Source: Nannocystis pusilla (GTDB taxonomy: Bacteria; Myxococcota_A; Polyangia; Nannocystales; Nannocystaceae). Taken from it: DNA of 64,000 nucleotides. A model generated the notes under the pieces. It made no database searches. It saw only the letters and a list, made by a program, of their open reading frames with translations, and was not told where the DNA came from. Location of the stretch: assembly GCF_026626665.1 (NCBI RefSeq), contig NZ_JAPNKE010000002.1, forward strand, positions 8,321,001-8,385,000, given 5' to 3'. The translations under genes and the position numbers were made by a program. Shown here piece after piece: positions 29,542 to 40,300 of this stretch. The stretch's first letter is position 1, and every line of letters begins with the position of its first letter.

Positions 29542-30371
29542 ATGCTCAGCTGGATCTTCGCGCTCGCTGCGGCCGCCGGCGCCCCGCTCCGGAGGCCCCA
29601 CCGCCCGCGCCGCGCCTCGTGATCGCCGGCGGCCCCCTGTTCGGCCCGCACGCCCCCGGCGAGTCCACCTGCCAGACGCGCGACGGCGTCCAGCGCTGCG
29701 AGCACACCGGCAACTTCTTCGGCGTCGGCGCCAACCTCGAGCTGCGCGCGCGCCGTCGGCCCATTGTTCTTCCACGCCCGCGGCGCGGTGATCGGCAACG
29801 TCCGCCAGCGGCCCTACGGCGTCCACAAGGGCCTCGTCGACGTCGGCCTCGGCCTCGGCGTGTACTCGCGTCTGGCCTTCATCCGCGTCGAGTACATGTT
29901 CGTGCCGACCTTCGGCCCCAACACCTATCTCCCGCCCTTCTACGACAAGCAGGCCGGCCGCGACGTGTGGGGCAAGTCGGCCGGCATGATCAGCGGCGGC
30001 GTGCGCAAGTACATCACCCCGCGCCTCGCCGGCGAGCTGTGGGGCGGCCTCGTGATCGGTCCGCACTCGAAGCGCACCACCCTGCAAGAGGACGCCGGCA
30101 TCGACCGGATCCTCGTCACCTTCCTCGTCAGCCTCGGCGTCTCCTTCGATCTGATCCCCGGCCGCGCCCCGCCGCCCCCGAAGCCCGCGCCCCCCCTGCG
30201 CCCGCGCCTGCCCCCGCGCAGCCGACCCTGCCAACGCCCGTGCTCACGCCCCAGCCCACGCCTCCCGCGCCCGAGGCGGCCCCGATCGCCGCGCCCTCCG
30301 AGTCCGCCCCGCCGCAGCCCGCCCCGCCCGCCGAGGGCGCCATCGGCCCCTGGCAGCCCGCGCCGCAGTGA
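29542..30371 (+). CDS. Outer-membrane beta-barrel-like protein with Pro/Ala-rich tail (three frameshifts)
   Basis: ATG 29542 starts a signal peptide (MLSWIFALAAAAG). The mature part reads LVIAGGPLFGPHAPGEST, then ARGAVIGNVRQRPYGVHKGL and VGLGLGVYSRLAFIRVEYMF, alternating strands ending in aromatic residues as in porin-like barrels. A ~50-residue Pro/Ala tail (APAPAQPTLPTP) closes it at 30371. To read one protein the frame must change near 29590, 29757 and 30200. Each break is close to a G/C-rich run, and the pieces join smoothly. No family name; localisation inferred. Confidence 0.55.
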
Positions 30372-30381
30372 TCCGTCCGCT

Positions 30382-30409
30382 CGAGGACATGTCTTTAAGG
30401 ACATCCTCG
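30382..30409. terminator. Bulged hairpin with GGACATGTC between convergent genes
   Basis: CGAGGA-CA-TGTC pairs with GACA-TCCTCG around TTTAAG. Further copies of GGACATGCCC follow to about 30540, so the whole 30372-30549 spacer is made of this repeat family. Confidence 0.5.
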
Positions 30410-30549
30410 CAAGCCCGTTCGGACATGCCCTATTAGACAGGCGTCCGACATCCAATCATCTGTCGCTCAGGACAGGGTCCGTACCATCTGTCCCTCAGGC
30501 CATCTCCACCCGCCCGCTCGGACATGCCCCTTCAGCCAGCTCGTCAAGT

Positions 30550-31215
30550 TCAGCGTCCGCGCCGCTGCACCCACTCCCGGAACGCCGCCGGCGTCTCGGC
30601 GCGCAGGGCCGGGTTGGTCGCGAACTCGTAGCCCAGCGTGCTCGTCGGCGTCTTGCCGTAGTCGTGGCCCGGGAACACGCGGGTCTCCTCGGGCAGCGCG
30701 CCGAGCTTGCGCTGCAGCGAGTCGACCATCGCCTCGACGTCGCTGGCGCGGCCGCACGAGCCGACGAACAGCACGTCGCCGGTGACGAGCGCGGCCGGCT
30801 CGCGGACGAACCAGCACACGCAGCCGGGCGTGTGTCCGGGGGCGAAGATCGCCCGCACCCGGCCGTCGCCGAGCGGGACCTCCTCGCCGTCGGCCACCGC
30901 CTCCACGCGCGGCGCCAGCCGCCTCGCCGTCGCCACCTCGAGCGGATGGCAGCGCACCACCGCCCCGGTCAGCGCGGCCGCCTCGTCGAGGCCGGCGATG
31001 TGGTCGTCGTGCGTGTGCGTGAGGAAGATCGTCGTCACTCGCCAGCCGCGCCGCCGCGCCTCCGCCAGCAGGCGGTCGACCTCGAAGGCCGGGTCGACCA
31101 GCGCCGCCTCGCCGGTGCGCGGGCAGCCGATCACCTCGCAGAAGTTGTGAAGGAGCCCGACCTCCAGCTGCACGATCTCGAGCGCGTCTCCCGCCCGCGA
31201 CGACGCCTGCGTCAT
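30550..31215 (-). CDS. Metallo-beta-lactamase fold hydrolase (glyoxalase II-like)
   Basis: 221 residues with the zinc motif THTHDDH (66-72), a downstream His in GHTPGC, Asp in TGDVLFVGSCGR and the final PGHDY. This is the glyoxalase II / persulfide dioxygenase-like subset of the MBL fold. The N-terminal LHNFCEVIGCPRTGEAALVDP fits persulfide-dioxygenase-like relatives. Cytoplasmic. Glyoxalase II or sulfur dioxygenase activity cannot be separated from sequence alone. Confidence 0.85.
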   Translation of the reverse strand: MTQASSRAGDALEIVQLEVGLLHNFCEVIGCPRTGEAALVDPAFEVDRLLAEARRRGWRVTTIFLTHTHDDHIAGLDEAAALTGAVVRCHPLEVATARRLAPRVEAVADGEEVPLGDGRVRAIFAPGHTPGCVCWFVREPAALVTGDVLFVGSCGRASDVEAMVDSLQRKLGALPEETRVFPGHDYGKTPTSTLGYEFATNPALRAETPAAFREWVQRRGR

Positions 31216-31302
31216 TCCCCGCAGGGGAGCACATCGGCGGCCTCCGACTCAAGCCCTTGCGGTGCGCCACCGATGCGCCGTATGTCTGCGCCGCCTCGAC
31301 GC

Positions 31303-33381
31303 ATGGCTCTCGATCTCAGCGGACTGAACCCCGACCAGCGCGCCGCCGTGTGCGCCACCGAAGGTCCCCTCCTCGTGCTCGCCGGCGCCGGCTCGGGCAA
31401 GACGCGGGTCATCACTCACCGCGTCGTCTACCTGATCGAGCGCGGCGTGGCGCCCGGCAACATCGTCGCGCTCAGCTTCACCAACAAGGCCGCCGACGAG
31501 ATGCGCGAGCGGTTGATGAAGATGACGACCAAGGCGGTCGCGGACGCGCTGGTGCTCGGCACCTTCCACAGCGTCGGCGCGGCGATGATGCGCGAGCAGC
31601 CCGATCACTTCGGCGTGCCGAAGAAGTTCGGGATCCTCGACCAGGGCGACGTCTACGGGCTCGTGCGGGCCGTCCTGCGCGACCTGGGGATCCACGGGCA
31701 GGGCGCGGAGCGGCGCTTCGACCTCGGGGCGATCGTGCAGCGGATCTCGCTGTGGAAGAACGACTTCGTGTCGCCGACCGACGCCCAGGGCCTGTACTTC
31801 GAGACCGAGTACGACGAGGCCGCCGCGGCCGTCTACGGCCCGTACGAGGAGCGGCTGCGGGCGCTCGGCGCCGTCGACTTCGACGACCTGATCTGCCGGA
31901 TCGCCACCACCCTCGAGGAGAACGCCGAGGCGCGCGCCTACTGGCAGGCCAAGTTCCGCTACTTGATGGTCGACGAGTACCAGGACACCAACCGCGCCCA
32001 GCTCGAGGTCGTGCGGCGCCTCGCGGGCGAGCGCGAGAACGTGTGCGTCGTCGGCGACGACGACCAGGCCATCTACGGCTGGCGCGGGGCCAAGGTCGCC
32101 AACATCCTCGGCTTCGACATGTACTTCAAGCGCGCGCAGACCATCAAGCTCGAGCAGAACTACCGCTCGTACGCCCCGATCTGCCGCTGCGCCAACGCCG
32201 TCATCCAGCGCAACACCTCGCGCCACGAGAAGGAGCTCGTGCCGCAGCGGCGCGGCGGCGACAAGGTCACCCTCGTCGTCGCCCCCGACGGCGACCAGGA
32301 GGCGCGCTTCATCGGCCGCACCATCTACCGCGAGATCAAGGAGCGCGGCACGAGGCCCGAGGACATCGCCGTCCTCTACCGCAGCGCCAAGCAGTGCGAC
32401 GCCATCGAGGCGCTGCTGCAGGAGCACGGCCTCCCCTACCGGATCCTCGGCGGCCAGGCCTTCTACGACAAGAAGCAGGTCAAGGACGCCCTCGCCTACC
32501 TCAAGGTCATGCTCGCGCCGCAGGACGACCTCGCGACCCGGCGCGCGCTCGACGTCCCGTCGCGCGGCGTCGGCCTCAAGACGATCGAGCACCTCAGCGA
32601 GTTCGCGCGCCACCGCAACCTCTCGCTGGCCGAGGCGATCCACCGCAGCGAGGAGATCGCCGACATCCCGGGCCGCGCGGCCGCCGGCCTGCGCAGCTTC
32701 TCCGCCGCGATCAAGCGCGCCCAGGCGCACTTCTACAGCAGCGGCTCCGCGGTCGCCCCGCTGCAGGGCCTGCTCGAGGGCGTCGGCCTGCGCGAGTACG
32801 TGCTCAAGGAGGCCGGCTCGGAGGCCGCCGGGACCGCGCGCTGGGACGGCGTCGTCTGGCTGCTCGAGGCGCTCGGCCGGTTCGAGCAGCGCGCCCGCGC
32901 CAAGGGCGGCCACGCCCGCTACAACGACTTCTTCCAGGTCATGAACGCGACCAAGGAGAAGGACAAGGACGAGGGCAAGGAGGAGGACGCCGCGCGCGGC
33001 CAGATCACCCTGTCCACCCTCCACAGCGCCAAGGGCCTCGAGTGGCCGCTCGTCTTCCTGATCGGCTGCGAGGAGGGCATCATGCCGCACAAGCGCGTCA
33101 GCGCCCCGCGGATCAGCGACGCCATCGCCGGCGACATCGAGGAGGAGCGCCGGCTGTTCTACGTCGGCATCACCCGCGCGCGCGATCGCCTCTACATCAC
33201 CCGCGCCGCCACCCGCCTCGAGCGCGGCGCCGAGGTCCCGCGCAAGCCCAGCCGCTTCCTCGACGACCTGCCCGAGGCCGACGTCCAGGTCCACGACATC
33301 GCCCGCGACGAGCGGCTCGGCCACGACAACATCGCGTCGAGGGCCGAGGCCTTCCTCGCCAACCTGGCCAAGGGGCTATGA
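31303..33381 (+). CDS. UvrD/PcrA/Rep-type ATP-dependent DNA helicase
   Basis: Superfamily 1A 3'-5' helicase for repair or replication restart. Motifs in order: Q motif (LNPDQRAAV), Walker A (GAGSGKT), SFTNKAADEM (Ia), VDEYQDTN (II), GDDDQAIYGWRGA (III), LEQNYRS (IV), TLHSAKGLEW (V) and EERRLFYVGITRARD (VI). About 692 residues. ATG 31303 puts the Q motif at the start; in-frame ATGs at 31273 and 31282 are possible. Tandem-Tudor-like PcrA C-terminus is not seen. Its stop lies inside a strong hairpin. Confidence 0.94.
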   Translation: MALDLSGLNPDQRAAVCATEGPLLVLAGAGSGKTRVITHRVVYLIERGVAPGNIVALSFTNKAADEMRERLMKMTTKAVADALVLGTFHSVGAAMMREQPDHFGVPKKFGILDQGDVYGLVRAVLRDLGIHGQGAERRFDLGAIVQRISLWKNDFVSPTDAQGLYFETEYDEAAAAVYGPYEERLRALGAVDFDDLICRIATTLEENAEARAYWQAKFRYLMVDEYQDTNRAQLEVVRRLAGERENVCVVGDDDQAIYGWRGAKVANILGFDMYFKRAQTIKLEQNYRSYAPICRCANAVIQRNTSRHEKELVPQRRGGDKVTLVVAPDGDQEARFIGRTIYREIKERGTRPEDIAVLYRSAKQCDAIEALLQEHGLPYRILGGQAFYDKKQVKDALAYLKVMLAPQDDLATRRALDVPSRGVGLKTIEHLSEFARHRNLSLAEAIHRSEEIADIPGRAAAGLRSFSAAIKRAQAHFYSSGSAVAPLQGLLEGVGLREYVLKEAGSEAAGTARWDGVVWLLEALGRFEQRARAKGGHARYNDFFQVMNATKEKDKDEGKEEDAARGQITLSTLHSAKGLEWPLVFLIGCEEGIMPHKRVSAPRISDAIAGDIEEERRLFYVGITRARDRLYITRAATRLERGAEVPRKPSRFLDDLPEADVQVHDIARDERLGHDNIASRAEAFLANLAKGL

Positions 33382-33398
33382 CCTTCGGGTCATGCCCC
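33372..33398. terminator. UUCG hairpin overlapping the helicase stop
   Basis: GGGGC-T-ATGACC, TTCG loop, GGTCAT-GCCCC (single bulge). It starts in the last helicase codons and sits between convergent stops at 33381 and 33409. No T-run. Confidence 0.55.
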
Positions 33399-33408
33399 CG
33401 GGACATGT

Positions 33409-34301
33409 TCAATCGAACACCTCGAGCGGCACCCGGTAGATCTTGAACGGAAGGTGCGGCGGCTGCTGCATGTGCACCATCCGCACCACCTCGCTCTTGA
33501 TCACGTAGAGCTCGCCGTTCGCCGCCGTCGCCGTCGACAGCCCCGGCTCGCGGACCAGGCGGTTCTTGACCGTCCCGGCGCGGTAGCCCGGCGCGGTGAA
33601 GGTGACCTGCTGGACGCCGCCGTCGTGAATGACGTAGAGCGCTTCGCCGATGAAGATGATGCCGTCGGCGCCGAGGAAGTGCGGGTCGCCGGCGGGGGCG
33701 AAGGGGTCGCCGTCGAGGGAGATCTCGCGGACCTCGCCACCCGCGCGCGGGACGACGAACAGCTTCGAGGGCGAGGTGAACCCGCCGATCACGTACGCGC
33801 CGTCGGGGCTGACCGCGACGCCGTTGAGCCCGAACTGACCCATCGGCGCCGACATCCGGGCGTCACGCACGAATTCGTCGGCGGTCCCGGCCTCGAGGTC
33901 GATCCGGTAGATCACCGGCTGGAAGGAGTCGGTGACATACGCGACCCCGTCGGCCGCCAGCGCGACGTCGTTGCAGATGCCGCCGCGCGCCAGCTCGAAG
34001 CTCGCCAGCCGCGCACCCGTGTCGACGTCGAACACGTGGACCCCGCCGAGCATGTTCTGGATCTCCGAGTAGCAGACCCTAGGCGGCGACGGACCTCGTC
34101 GACCTTGGCGCCGGTGAGCTGCTGCGGCTGCCCCGCAGGCGCGTAGAACGGCAGCTCCGCGCCCGTCTGGGCGTCGATCTGCGTGATAGTGCCGCTGAGC
34201 AACCCGGTCGCGAAGAAACGCCCTGTCTTCGCATCGAAGGCCACGCCCTCCGGCACCGAATCCGTCGCCTGCAAGCTGTACTCGTCGCGAAAACTCTTCA
34301 T
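33409..34301 (-). CDS. Six-bladed beta-propeller-like (SMP-30/NHL-type) protein (one frameshift)
   Basis: ATG 34301 starts MKSFRDEYSLQATDSVPEGVAFDAKTGRFFATG, a propeller blade with SVPEGVAFD as in SMP-30 proteins. The frame changes near 34085 and continues with GGVHVFDVDTGARLASFEL, VAYVTDSFQPVIYRIDLE, LNGVAVSPDGAYVIGG and ADGIIFIGEALYVIHDGG, i.e. several similar blades. No signal peptide is visible, so it may be cytoplasmic. Lactonase or gluconolactonase activity is possible but metal ligands are not clear. Confidence 0.7.
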
Positions 34302-34850
34302 ATCCTCCGCGTGCCGTCGCTCGCGCGCCCGGCCGCACCATCTTCGAGGCTGGCCACTTTGGTGGTCAAGCGCCATCGCGGCGCGACGATGTCCCAAAGG
34401 ACCGGTGACCGCGGGCGGCGCCTTCGCCGGTCGATGCCGCGCGAGCCGGCGCGCTCTCGCGCCGCGACGTCCGTCGGCCATCGATCTCCGTCGGTCCGCG
34501 CGGTGGCGTCCCGCTCGGAGGACGTCGGCTCGCGGACAGTCGTACACTGTGAGCGTGGTGGGGAACGGCCTGGCGGTCCCGGCGCACCGGCGATCGGGCA
34601 AATGGGGCGCAGAGGTCCGCCGGGCGCAGGCGCGACCCGGAGGGAGCGTTCCCGCACGGTCCATGGGTGTTTTGACCGACACCGAGGGTTGTCCTTCGCC
34701 CCCGAGGCAGCGAGAGTGGTGCTCGCGCGACCTGGATTTGAGGGGTGATCGCACTCACGGTGTTCGCGCTACGATCGAAGCCTCCAGCTTTTTCCAGCCC
34801 GCGCGGCTTCACTAGACTCTCCCTCTCCGCGTCCGCGACTGCCTGCCTGA
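34302..34850. other. Divergent regulatory gap before the receiver-cyclase gene
   Basis: About 550 bases without a credible gene. A short inverted repeat, ACAGT-CGTAC-ACTGT, lies at 34536-34550 and could be an operator. No promoter is certain. Confidence 0.45.
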
Positions 34851-36899
34851 ATGCGAGAAAAGGATCCAAATAGCCGCGGCAACAAGGGCTCCAAAGACCT
34901 CGCGGGCGAGCCCTCTTCGGCCGGTCAGGATCCGCGGATCGGGATCCCCGACGACGACGACGATCCGTTCAAGGGCAGCATCCTCGAGGAGCCCGATCCG
35001 AGCCACGCAGTCGAGGCCGCTGCGGACGACTCGGAGCTCGACTTCACCGGCATCGCCACCGACGATCCGCCGTCGGACGTCACGATCGACGTCGACGACG
35101 AGCAGACGGCCTCGCAGATCCCGGGCTTCCTGCTCAACAGCGGCGAGAACTCGATCGTCGCGCCGATCCCGCGCGGCGTCTCGGCGCCCATGCCGAAGGC
35201 TGCCGCGCGGCCCGAGCCCGACGCACCGCGGGCGATGACGTCGTCGACCAAGCGCTCCTCGTCCGCGCAGCTGCGGCACGACCTGCGCACGCCGTTCAAC
35301 CAGATCTTCGGCTACAGCGAGATGCTGCTCGAGGACGCCGAGGAGAAGAGCGACGAGTTCGTCGGCGCTCACGTCCGCCAGCTCAGCGACGGCCGGCAGC
35401 TGCTCGCGGTCATCGACGAGCTGCTCGATCCCAAGGCGCAGCGGCCGAGCCAGGAGCGGCTCAATCGCGACTTGCTGTTCCCGCTGGCGCACCTGCGGAC
35501 GCACGTCGAGCGGCTGGTCCAGGTCTTCAAGCAGAACGACCGCGACGAGGTCAGCGCCGACATCGAGCTGATCGCCGACGCGGTGCAGCGGCTCGACGAG
35601 ATCGTCAGCGGCGGCGCGGTCGCCCGGCTGCTGGCGACCTCGGGGCGGGTGCCCGAGCCGAGCCAGGCCACCATCTCGCCGGCCCTCTCGCGCCCGACTC
35701 GCATCGCGCGCTCGACCGACACCGGCCGGATCCTCGTCGTCGACGACAACGAGTCGAACCGCAGCATGCTCGCGCGCCGGCTCGAGCGCGAGGGCCACGC
35801 CGTGCAGCTCGCCGACAACGGCAAGCGGGCCCTGCACATGCTGCGCAGCCAGGACTTCGACCTCGTCCTGCTCGACGTCATGATGCCGGAGATGGACGGC
35901 TACCAGGTGCTCGAGCAGCTGCACGCCGACGACAAGTTCCGCGGCCTGCCGGTCATCATGATCTCCGCGCTCGACGAGATCGACACCGTCGTCAAGTCGA
36001 TCGAGCTCGGCGCCGAAGACTACCTGGCCAAGCCGTTCGACCCGGTCATCCTGCGCGCCCGCATCGGCGCCTGCCTGGAGAAGAAGCGGCTCCGCGACCG
36101 CGAGCGCGCCTACGTCCGCAAGCTCCGCAGCGAGCAGGAGCGCAGCGAGCAGCTGCTCCTCAACATTCTCCCGCGGCCGATCGCCGAGCGCCTCAAGGAG
36201 GGCCAGCGGACCATCGCCGACGTCTTCCCCGACGTCACGGTGCTTTTCGCCGACCTCGTCGGCTTCACCCGCATGAGCGAGCAGCTCCCGCCGGCCGAGC
36301 TGGTGGCGATGCTCAACCGCATCTTCTCGATGTTCGACCAGCTGGCCGAGAAGCACGGCCTCGAGAAGATCAAGACCATCGGCGACGAGTACATGGCCGC
36401 CAGCGGCCTGCCGATGCCGCGGCCCGACCACGCCGAGGCGATGGCCGAGATGGCGCTCGACATGCTCGCGGTGATCGAGCGCTTCAACGCCAAGCGCAAC
36501 CGCGGGGTCCGGATCCGTATAGGCCTCAACTGCGGCCCGGTCACCGCGGGCATCATCGGCACCAAGAAGTTCGCCTACGACCTGTGGGGCGACACCGTCA
36601 ACATCGCCAGCCGCATGGAGTCGCACGGCATCGCCAACGCCGTGCAGGTCACCGAGGCCACCTACAAGCGCCTGCGCCACAAGTACGCCTTCCAGCGCCG
36701 CGGCATCATCCACGTCAAGGGCAAGGGCGCCCTCTGTACGTACTTCCTGGTCGGCCGCCGCCCGCAGAAGTCCGCCGGCAGCGAGCAGAGCGACGTGAAG
36801 CCGGCCGTGATCGTCACCCGCCACTCGGCCAACGTCGACCTCGGCAAGCCGCTGACGATGGACATCCCGGCCCGCGTCCCGATCATCGACGACGACTGA
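34851..36899 (+). CDS. HisKA-like/receiver/class III adenylate cyclase fusion
   Basis: 682 residues from ATG 34851. A ~140-residue disordered N-terminal part (rich in Asp, Pro, Ser) precedes an H-box-like helix, LRHDLRTPFNQIFGYSEMLL (about 142-162), as in histidine kinases, but no HATPase domain follows. A receiver domain comes next (LVVDDNESNRS, acceptor in LLDVMMPEMDG near 342, ALDE, LAKPFDP). A linker helix leads into a class III cyclase (VTVLFADLVGFTRMSE, IKTIGDEYMAASG, YDLWGDTVNIASRME). Metal and catalytic residues are present; the Lys of KIKTIGDE and Asp of YDLWGD favour ATP. Converts ATP to cAMP, probably gated by phosphotransfer. A partner kinase is not adjacent. Confidence 0.85.
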   Translation: MREKDPNSRGNKGSKDLAGEPSSAGQDPRIGIPDDDDDPFKGSILEEPDPSHAVEAAADDSELDFTGIATDDPPSDVTIDVDDEQTASQIPGFLLNSGENSIVAPIPRGVSAPMPKAAARPEPDAPRAMTSSTKRSSSAQLRHDLRTPFNQIFGYSEMLLEDAEEKSDEFVGAHVRQLSDGRQLLAVIDELLDPKAQRPSQERLNRDLLFPLAHLRTHVERLVQVFKQNDRDEVSADIELIADAVQRLDEIVSGGAVARLLATSGRVPEPSQATISPALSRPTRIARSTDTGRILVVDDNESNRSMLARRLEREGHAVQLADNGKRALHMLRSQDFDLVLLDVMMPEMDGYQVLEQLHADDKFRGLPVIMISALDEIDTVVKSIELGAEDYLAKPFDPVILRARIGACLEKKRLRDRERAYVRKLRSEQERSEQLLLNILPRPIAERLKEGQRTIADVFPDVTVLFADLVGFTRMSEQLPPAELVAMLNRIFSMFDQLAEKHGLEKIKTIGDEYMAASGLPMPRPDHAEAMAEMALDMLAVIERFNAKRNRGVRIRIGLNCGPVTAGIIGTKKFAYDLWGDTVNIASRMESHGIANAVQVTEATYKRLRHKYAFQRRGIIHVKGKGALCTYFLVGRRPQKSAGSEQSDVKPAVIVTRHSANVDLGKPLTMDIPARVPIIDDD

Positions 36900-36911
36900 C
36901 TCTTCCCGATT

Positions 36912-36989
36912 GCGGCTGTCCCAAAAGACAGCCGCGTCCCGCGTCCCGCGCCTCGACGACGATCGAGGATGTCCCAAAAGACAGCCTCG
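36912..36989 (+). terminator. Two successive GACAGCC hairpins after the cyclase gene
   Basis: GCGGCTGTC-CCAAAA-GACAGCCGC (36912-36935) is perfect. CGAGGATGTC-CCAAAA-GACAGCCTCG (36964-36989) has one mismatch and the same loop. Further ACATGTCC plus GGACAGCC copies follow at about 37023 and 37099. The rest of 36900-37362 has no gene. Confidence 0.55.
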
Positions 36990-37362
36990 CCCCGTACGGA
37001 CGCCAGGAACAAGTCCCGGCAGACATGTCCGGGAGGACAGCCGCCCCCTTCGCGCGTATCGCCTCACACCCGAGGTCCGCCGCTCACGCGGCTCGGTGAC
37101 ATGTCCGTGAGGACAGCCTCTGTCGCGACCGGGGCGGCCGCGCTCCTCGGCCTGGCGTCCGTCTGTCCGGCCTGATTTCGCCCGCCCGCGCGGCCGCCTC
37201 GCTCCGCGCGCGGGCGCTTCCGCGCCGAGCGCGCGGGATTTTGTTGCTGCGGTGGCGCGTTTTGCCGACCGAACAGCGTGCATCTGCGCCCGCCCGACCT
37301 TTCGGACGGCCCCGCCTCGCATGCACCATTGTCGCCGCGGCCCCGTGCCGCGATCTCTCGCC

Positions 37363-40300
37363 ATGCAGCACCCACGCGGTCCTCGTCTCCGTCTGCTCAC
37401 CCTCTCGCCGGCGCTGCTCGCCCTCGCCGCCTGTCAGCCTGTTTCCAAGCCTGCGGCCGAGACCGGCGCGAGCGAAGAGCAGCCGACCGGCGACTCGCTG
37501 GTGCGAACGATCCCTGCCGACAAGGCTGGCGCCGCGCTGGTGTTCCCGCCGCCGCCGACCGACCGCGAGCCGCGGCCCGAGCTCGACATCGCCGGCGAGG
37601 ATGTCGGCAGCGATCAGCAGCTCACCGTCAACTGGCCCACCCTCGAGGACGGCAAGTTCGAGGTCGAGGGCCAGGTCGTGCGCCTGCGCTTCAACCGGGC
37701 GGTCAAGCTGCCGGGCAAGATCGTCAAGGACAAGCCGATCGCCGCCGCGGCCGGCACCCTCACGCTCGACCCGCCGGTCGCCGGCAAGACCGTGTGGACC
37801 AACAACCGCTCGCTCGAGTTCCGCGCCGACAAGCCGTTCGACCCCGACGCCACTTACACCCTCGCCGTCCAGGGCGTCACCACCGAGGACGGCGGCGCCA
37901 TGGAGGCGTGGAAGGCCGGCTTCACCGCCGAGCCGCGCATCGACGTCGCCGGCAAGACGATCACCTACTTGCCGAAGCCCGGCGAGTACGGCGTCGTCAA
38001 CGTCTACCCGCAGTGGGGCGGCCGCGTCCCGGCGGGCGCCAGCTTCTTCGTCGTCTTCGACCAGCCCGTCAACCTCAAGAAGGTCGGCGACCTCGTCGAG
38101 CTCGCCTACGACAACGGCGAGAAGATCGACGTCGTCCTCTCGCACCTCAAGGGCAGCCGCTTCGAGGGCTACACCGTCAACCCGCGCCAGGTCCTCGAGG
38201 TGAAGCCCGCCGCGCCCATGCGCGAGGAGGCGGCCATCGTCTTCAAGGCCCGCGGCGTACACGGCGACGAGTTCGAAAAGCACTACGAGATCGCCGGCCC
38301 GCTCGAGCTCGTCAAGGCCAGCTGCGGCTACGCCTGGGACCGCAGCGTGTGCGACTGGCAGAACCCCGTGCTGCACACCGACGGCCGCGAGGTCGCGCTC
38401 GAGTTCACCAACCGGCTCGCCGTCGATCAGGACACCCTGAAGGGCCAGCTCCGCGTCACCCCCGCGGTCGAGAACCTCAGCGTGTGGGCCAACGACACCT
38501 GGGAGAGCAACGGCCGGATCGTCGTGTCCGGCAACTTCCTCCCGTCGAGGACCTACCGCGTCGCTCTACCTGGCCTCAAGGACATCTACGGCAACAGCGT
38601 CCCCCCGACCGCGATCACCCTCGAGACCACCCCGCTGGCCGCCAGCGTGTCGATGCCCGAGGGCGTCCTGATCCTCGACGGCGCCGCCAGCCGCGCCTTC
38701 ACCGTCACCTCGCGCAACGTCGCGCGCGGCGAGATCCAGGCCTGGGAGGTCACCGACGACGCCGCCGCGCTGAACCACGCGCGCGAGCAGATCGATCGCC
38801 ATACCCCGCCCGAGGGCGCGCCCACCGTCACGATCCCCTTCGAGCCCGCCGCCAGCCCCGACCAGTTCGTCAGCACCTCGGTCGACCTGCTCGCCAAGCT
38901 CAAGCCCGGCAAGAACTACGTCCTCGCCGTCAACCTCGTCGCCCCCGTCGAAGGCGCCCACCCGGTGCAGTACCCGTCGTGGATGAGCGCCTCGCGGCAG
39001 CCGCTCGCCCTCGTCACCCCCGGCGACGACCAGGCCCTCGCCGTCCACACCCACGTCCTGCCCGAGGTCACCCTCGTCCACGTCGCGCGCCTGGCCACCG
39101 GACAACCTGTCTCCGGGGCCAGCTTCGCTCTCAACGGCGACAAGGTCGCCGGCCCGACCACCGACGCCAACGGCTTCGCCGTCCTCCCGGTCGGCCTCGA
39201 CCGCGCCGGCAGCACCGCCGTGCGCGTCGAGGACGGCGCCACCGCGCTGACCGTCCAGCTCAAGAACCCCTCGCGCGAGAACCGGCTGTTCCCGCACTTC
39301 TCCGCCGAGTCCGCGCCGCAGCTCGGCGACCGCCGCGGCATGGTGATCACCGACCGCGGCATCTACCGCCCCGGCGCGGTCGTCCACGTCAAGGCCAGCG
39401 TGCGCCAGCGGACCGGCGAAGCCATCACCCCGCTCGCCGGCAAGCCCGTCGTCGTCAAGGTCATCGGCCCGACGGAAGAGGAGCTCGCCAGCTACCCGCT
39501 GATCACCGACGACATGGGCAGCGTCGCCGCCGACTACAGCGTCCCCGCCGAGGCCCGGCTCGGCCGCCACCTCATCGTCGTCAGCGAGGCCGGCACCGAC
39601 ACGCGGCTCGACGAAGCCGTCGTCCAGGTCGCCGAGTTCGAGCCGCCGCGCTTCACCGTCGACGTCGACGCGCAGGAGGCCAAGGGCGTGCTCGCGGCCA
39701 CCGTCGTCGGCAAGTACCTGTTCGGCGCCGCCATGGACAAGGCCCAGGTCGAGTGGACCGTCACGCGCGAGCCCGCGGCCCTGCCCTCCGGCACCCTCGT
39801 CGACGCCGGCCTCGTCTTCAGCGAGCAGGAGGACGAGTGGTGGGAGGAGGACGACGGCGACGACGAGTGGTCGCGCGCCGGCAGCGGCGTCCTCGGCCCC
39901 GACGGCACCCTCAAGGTCACGCAGAAGCTCGACCTCTCGGGCACCGTCGGCCCGCAGAGCTTCACCCTCGAGGCCGACGTCGCCGACACCTCGTACCGCC
40001 ACATCGCCGGGCGCGGCACCGTCGTGGTGCACCCGGCCGAGCGCTACGCCGGCCTGAAGATCGAGCGGCCGTGGAGCGACGTCGGCGCGCCGGTCAAGGT
40101 CCAGCTCGGCGTCGTCGACCGCGAGGGCAAGTCGGTCAGCGGCCTGCCCGTCACCGCGCGGCTGTACGAGGTCGACTGGACGTACAGCAAGAAGCCGATG
40201 AAGGGCGGCGGCTACGACTACCAGTGGCAGCGCACCGTCAAGGAGGTCGGCCACTGCACCGCCACCAGCACCAGCGTGCCCGCCAGCTGCGACCTCGTCC

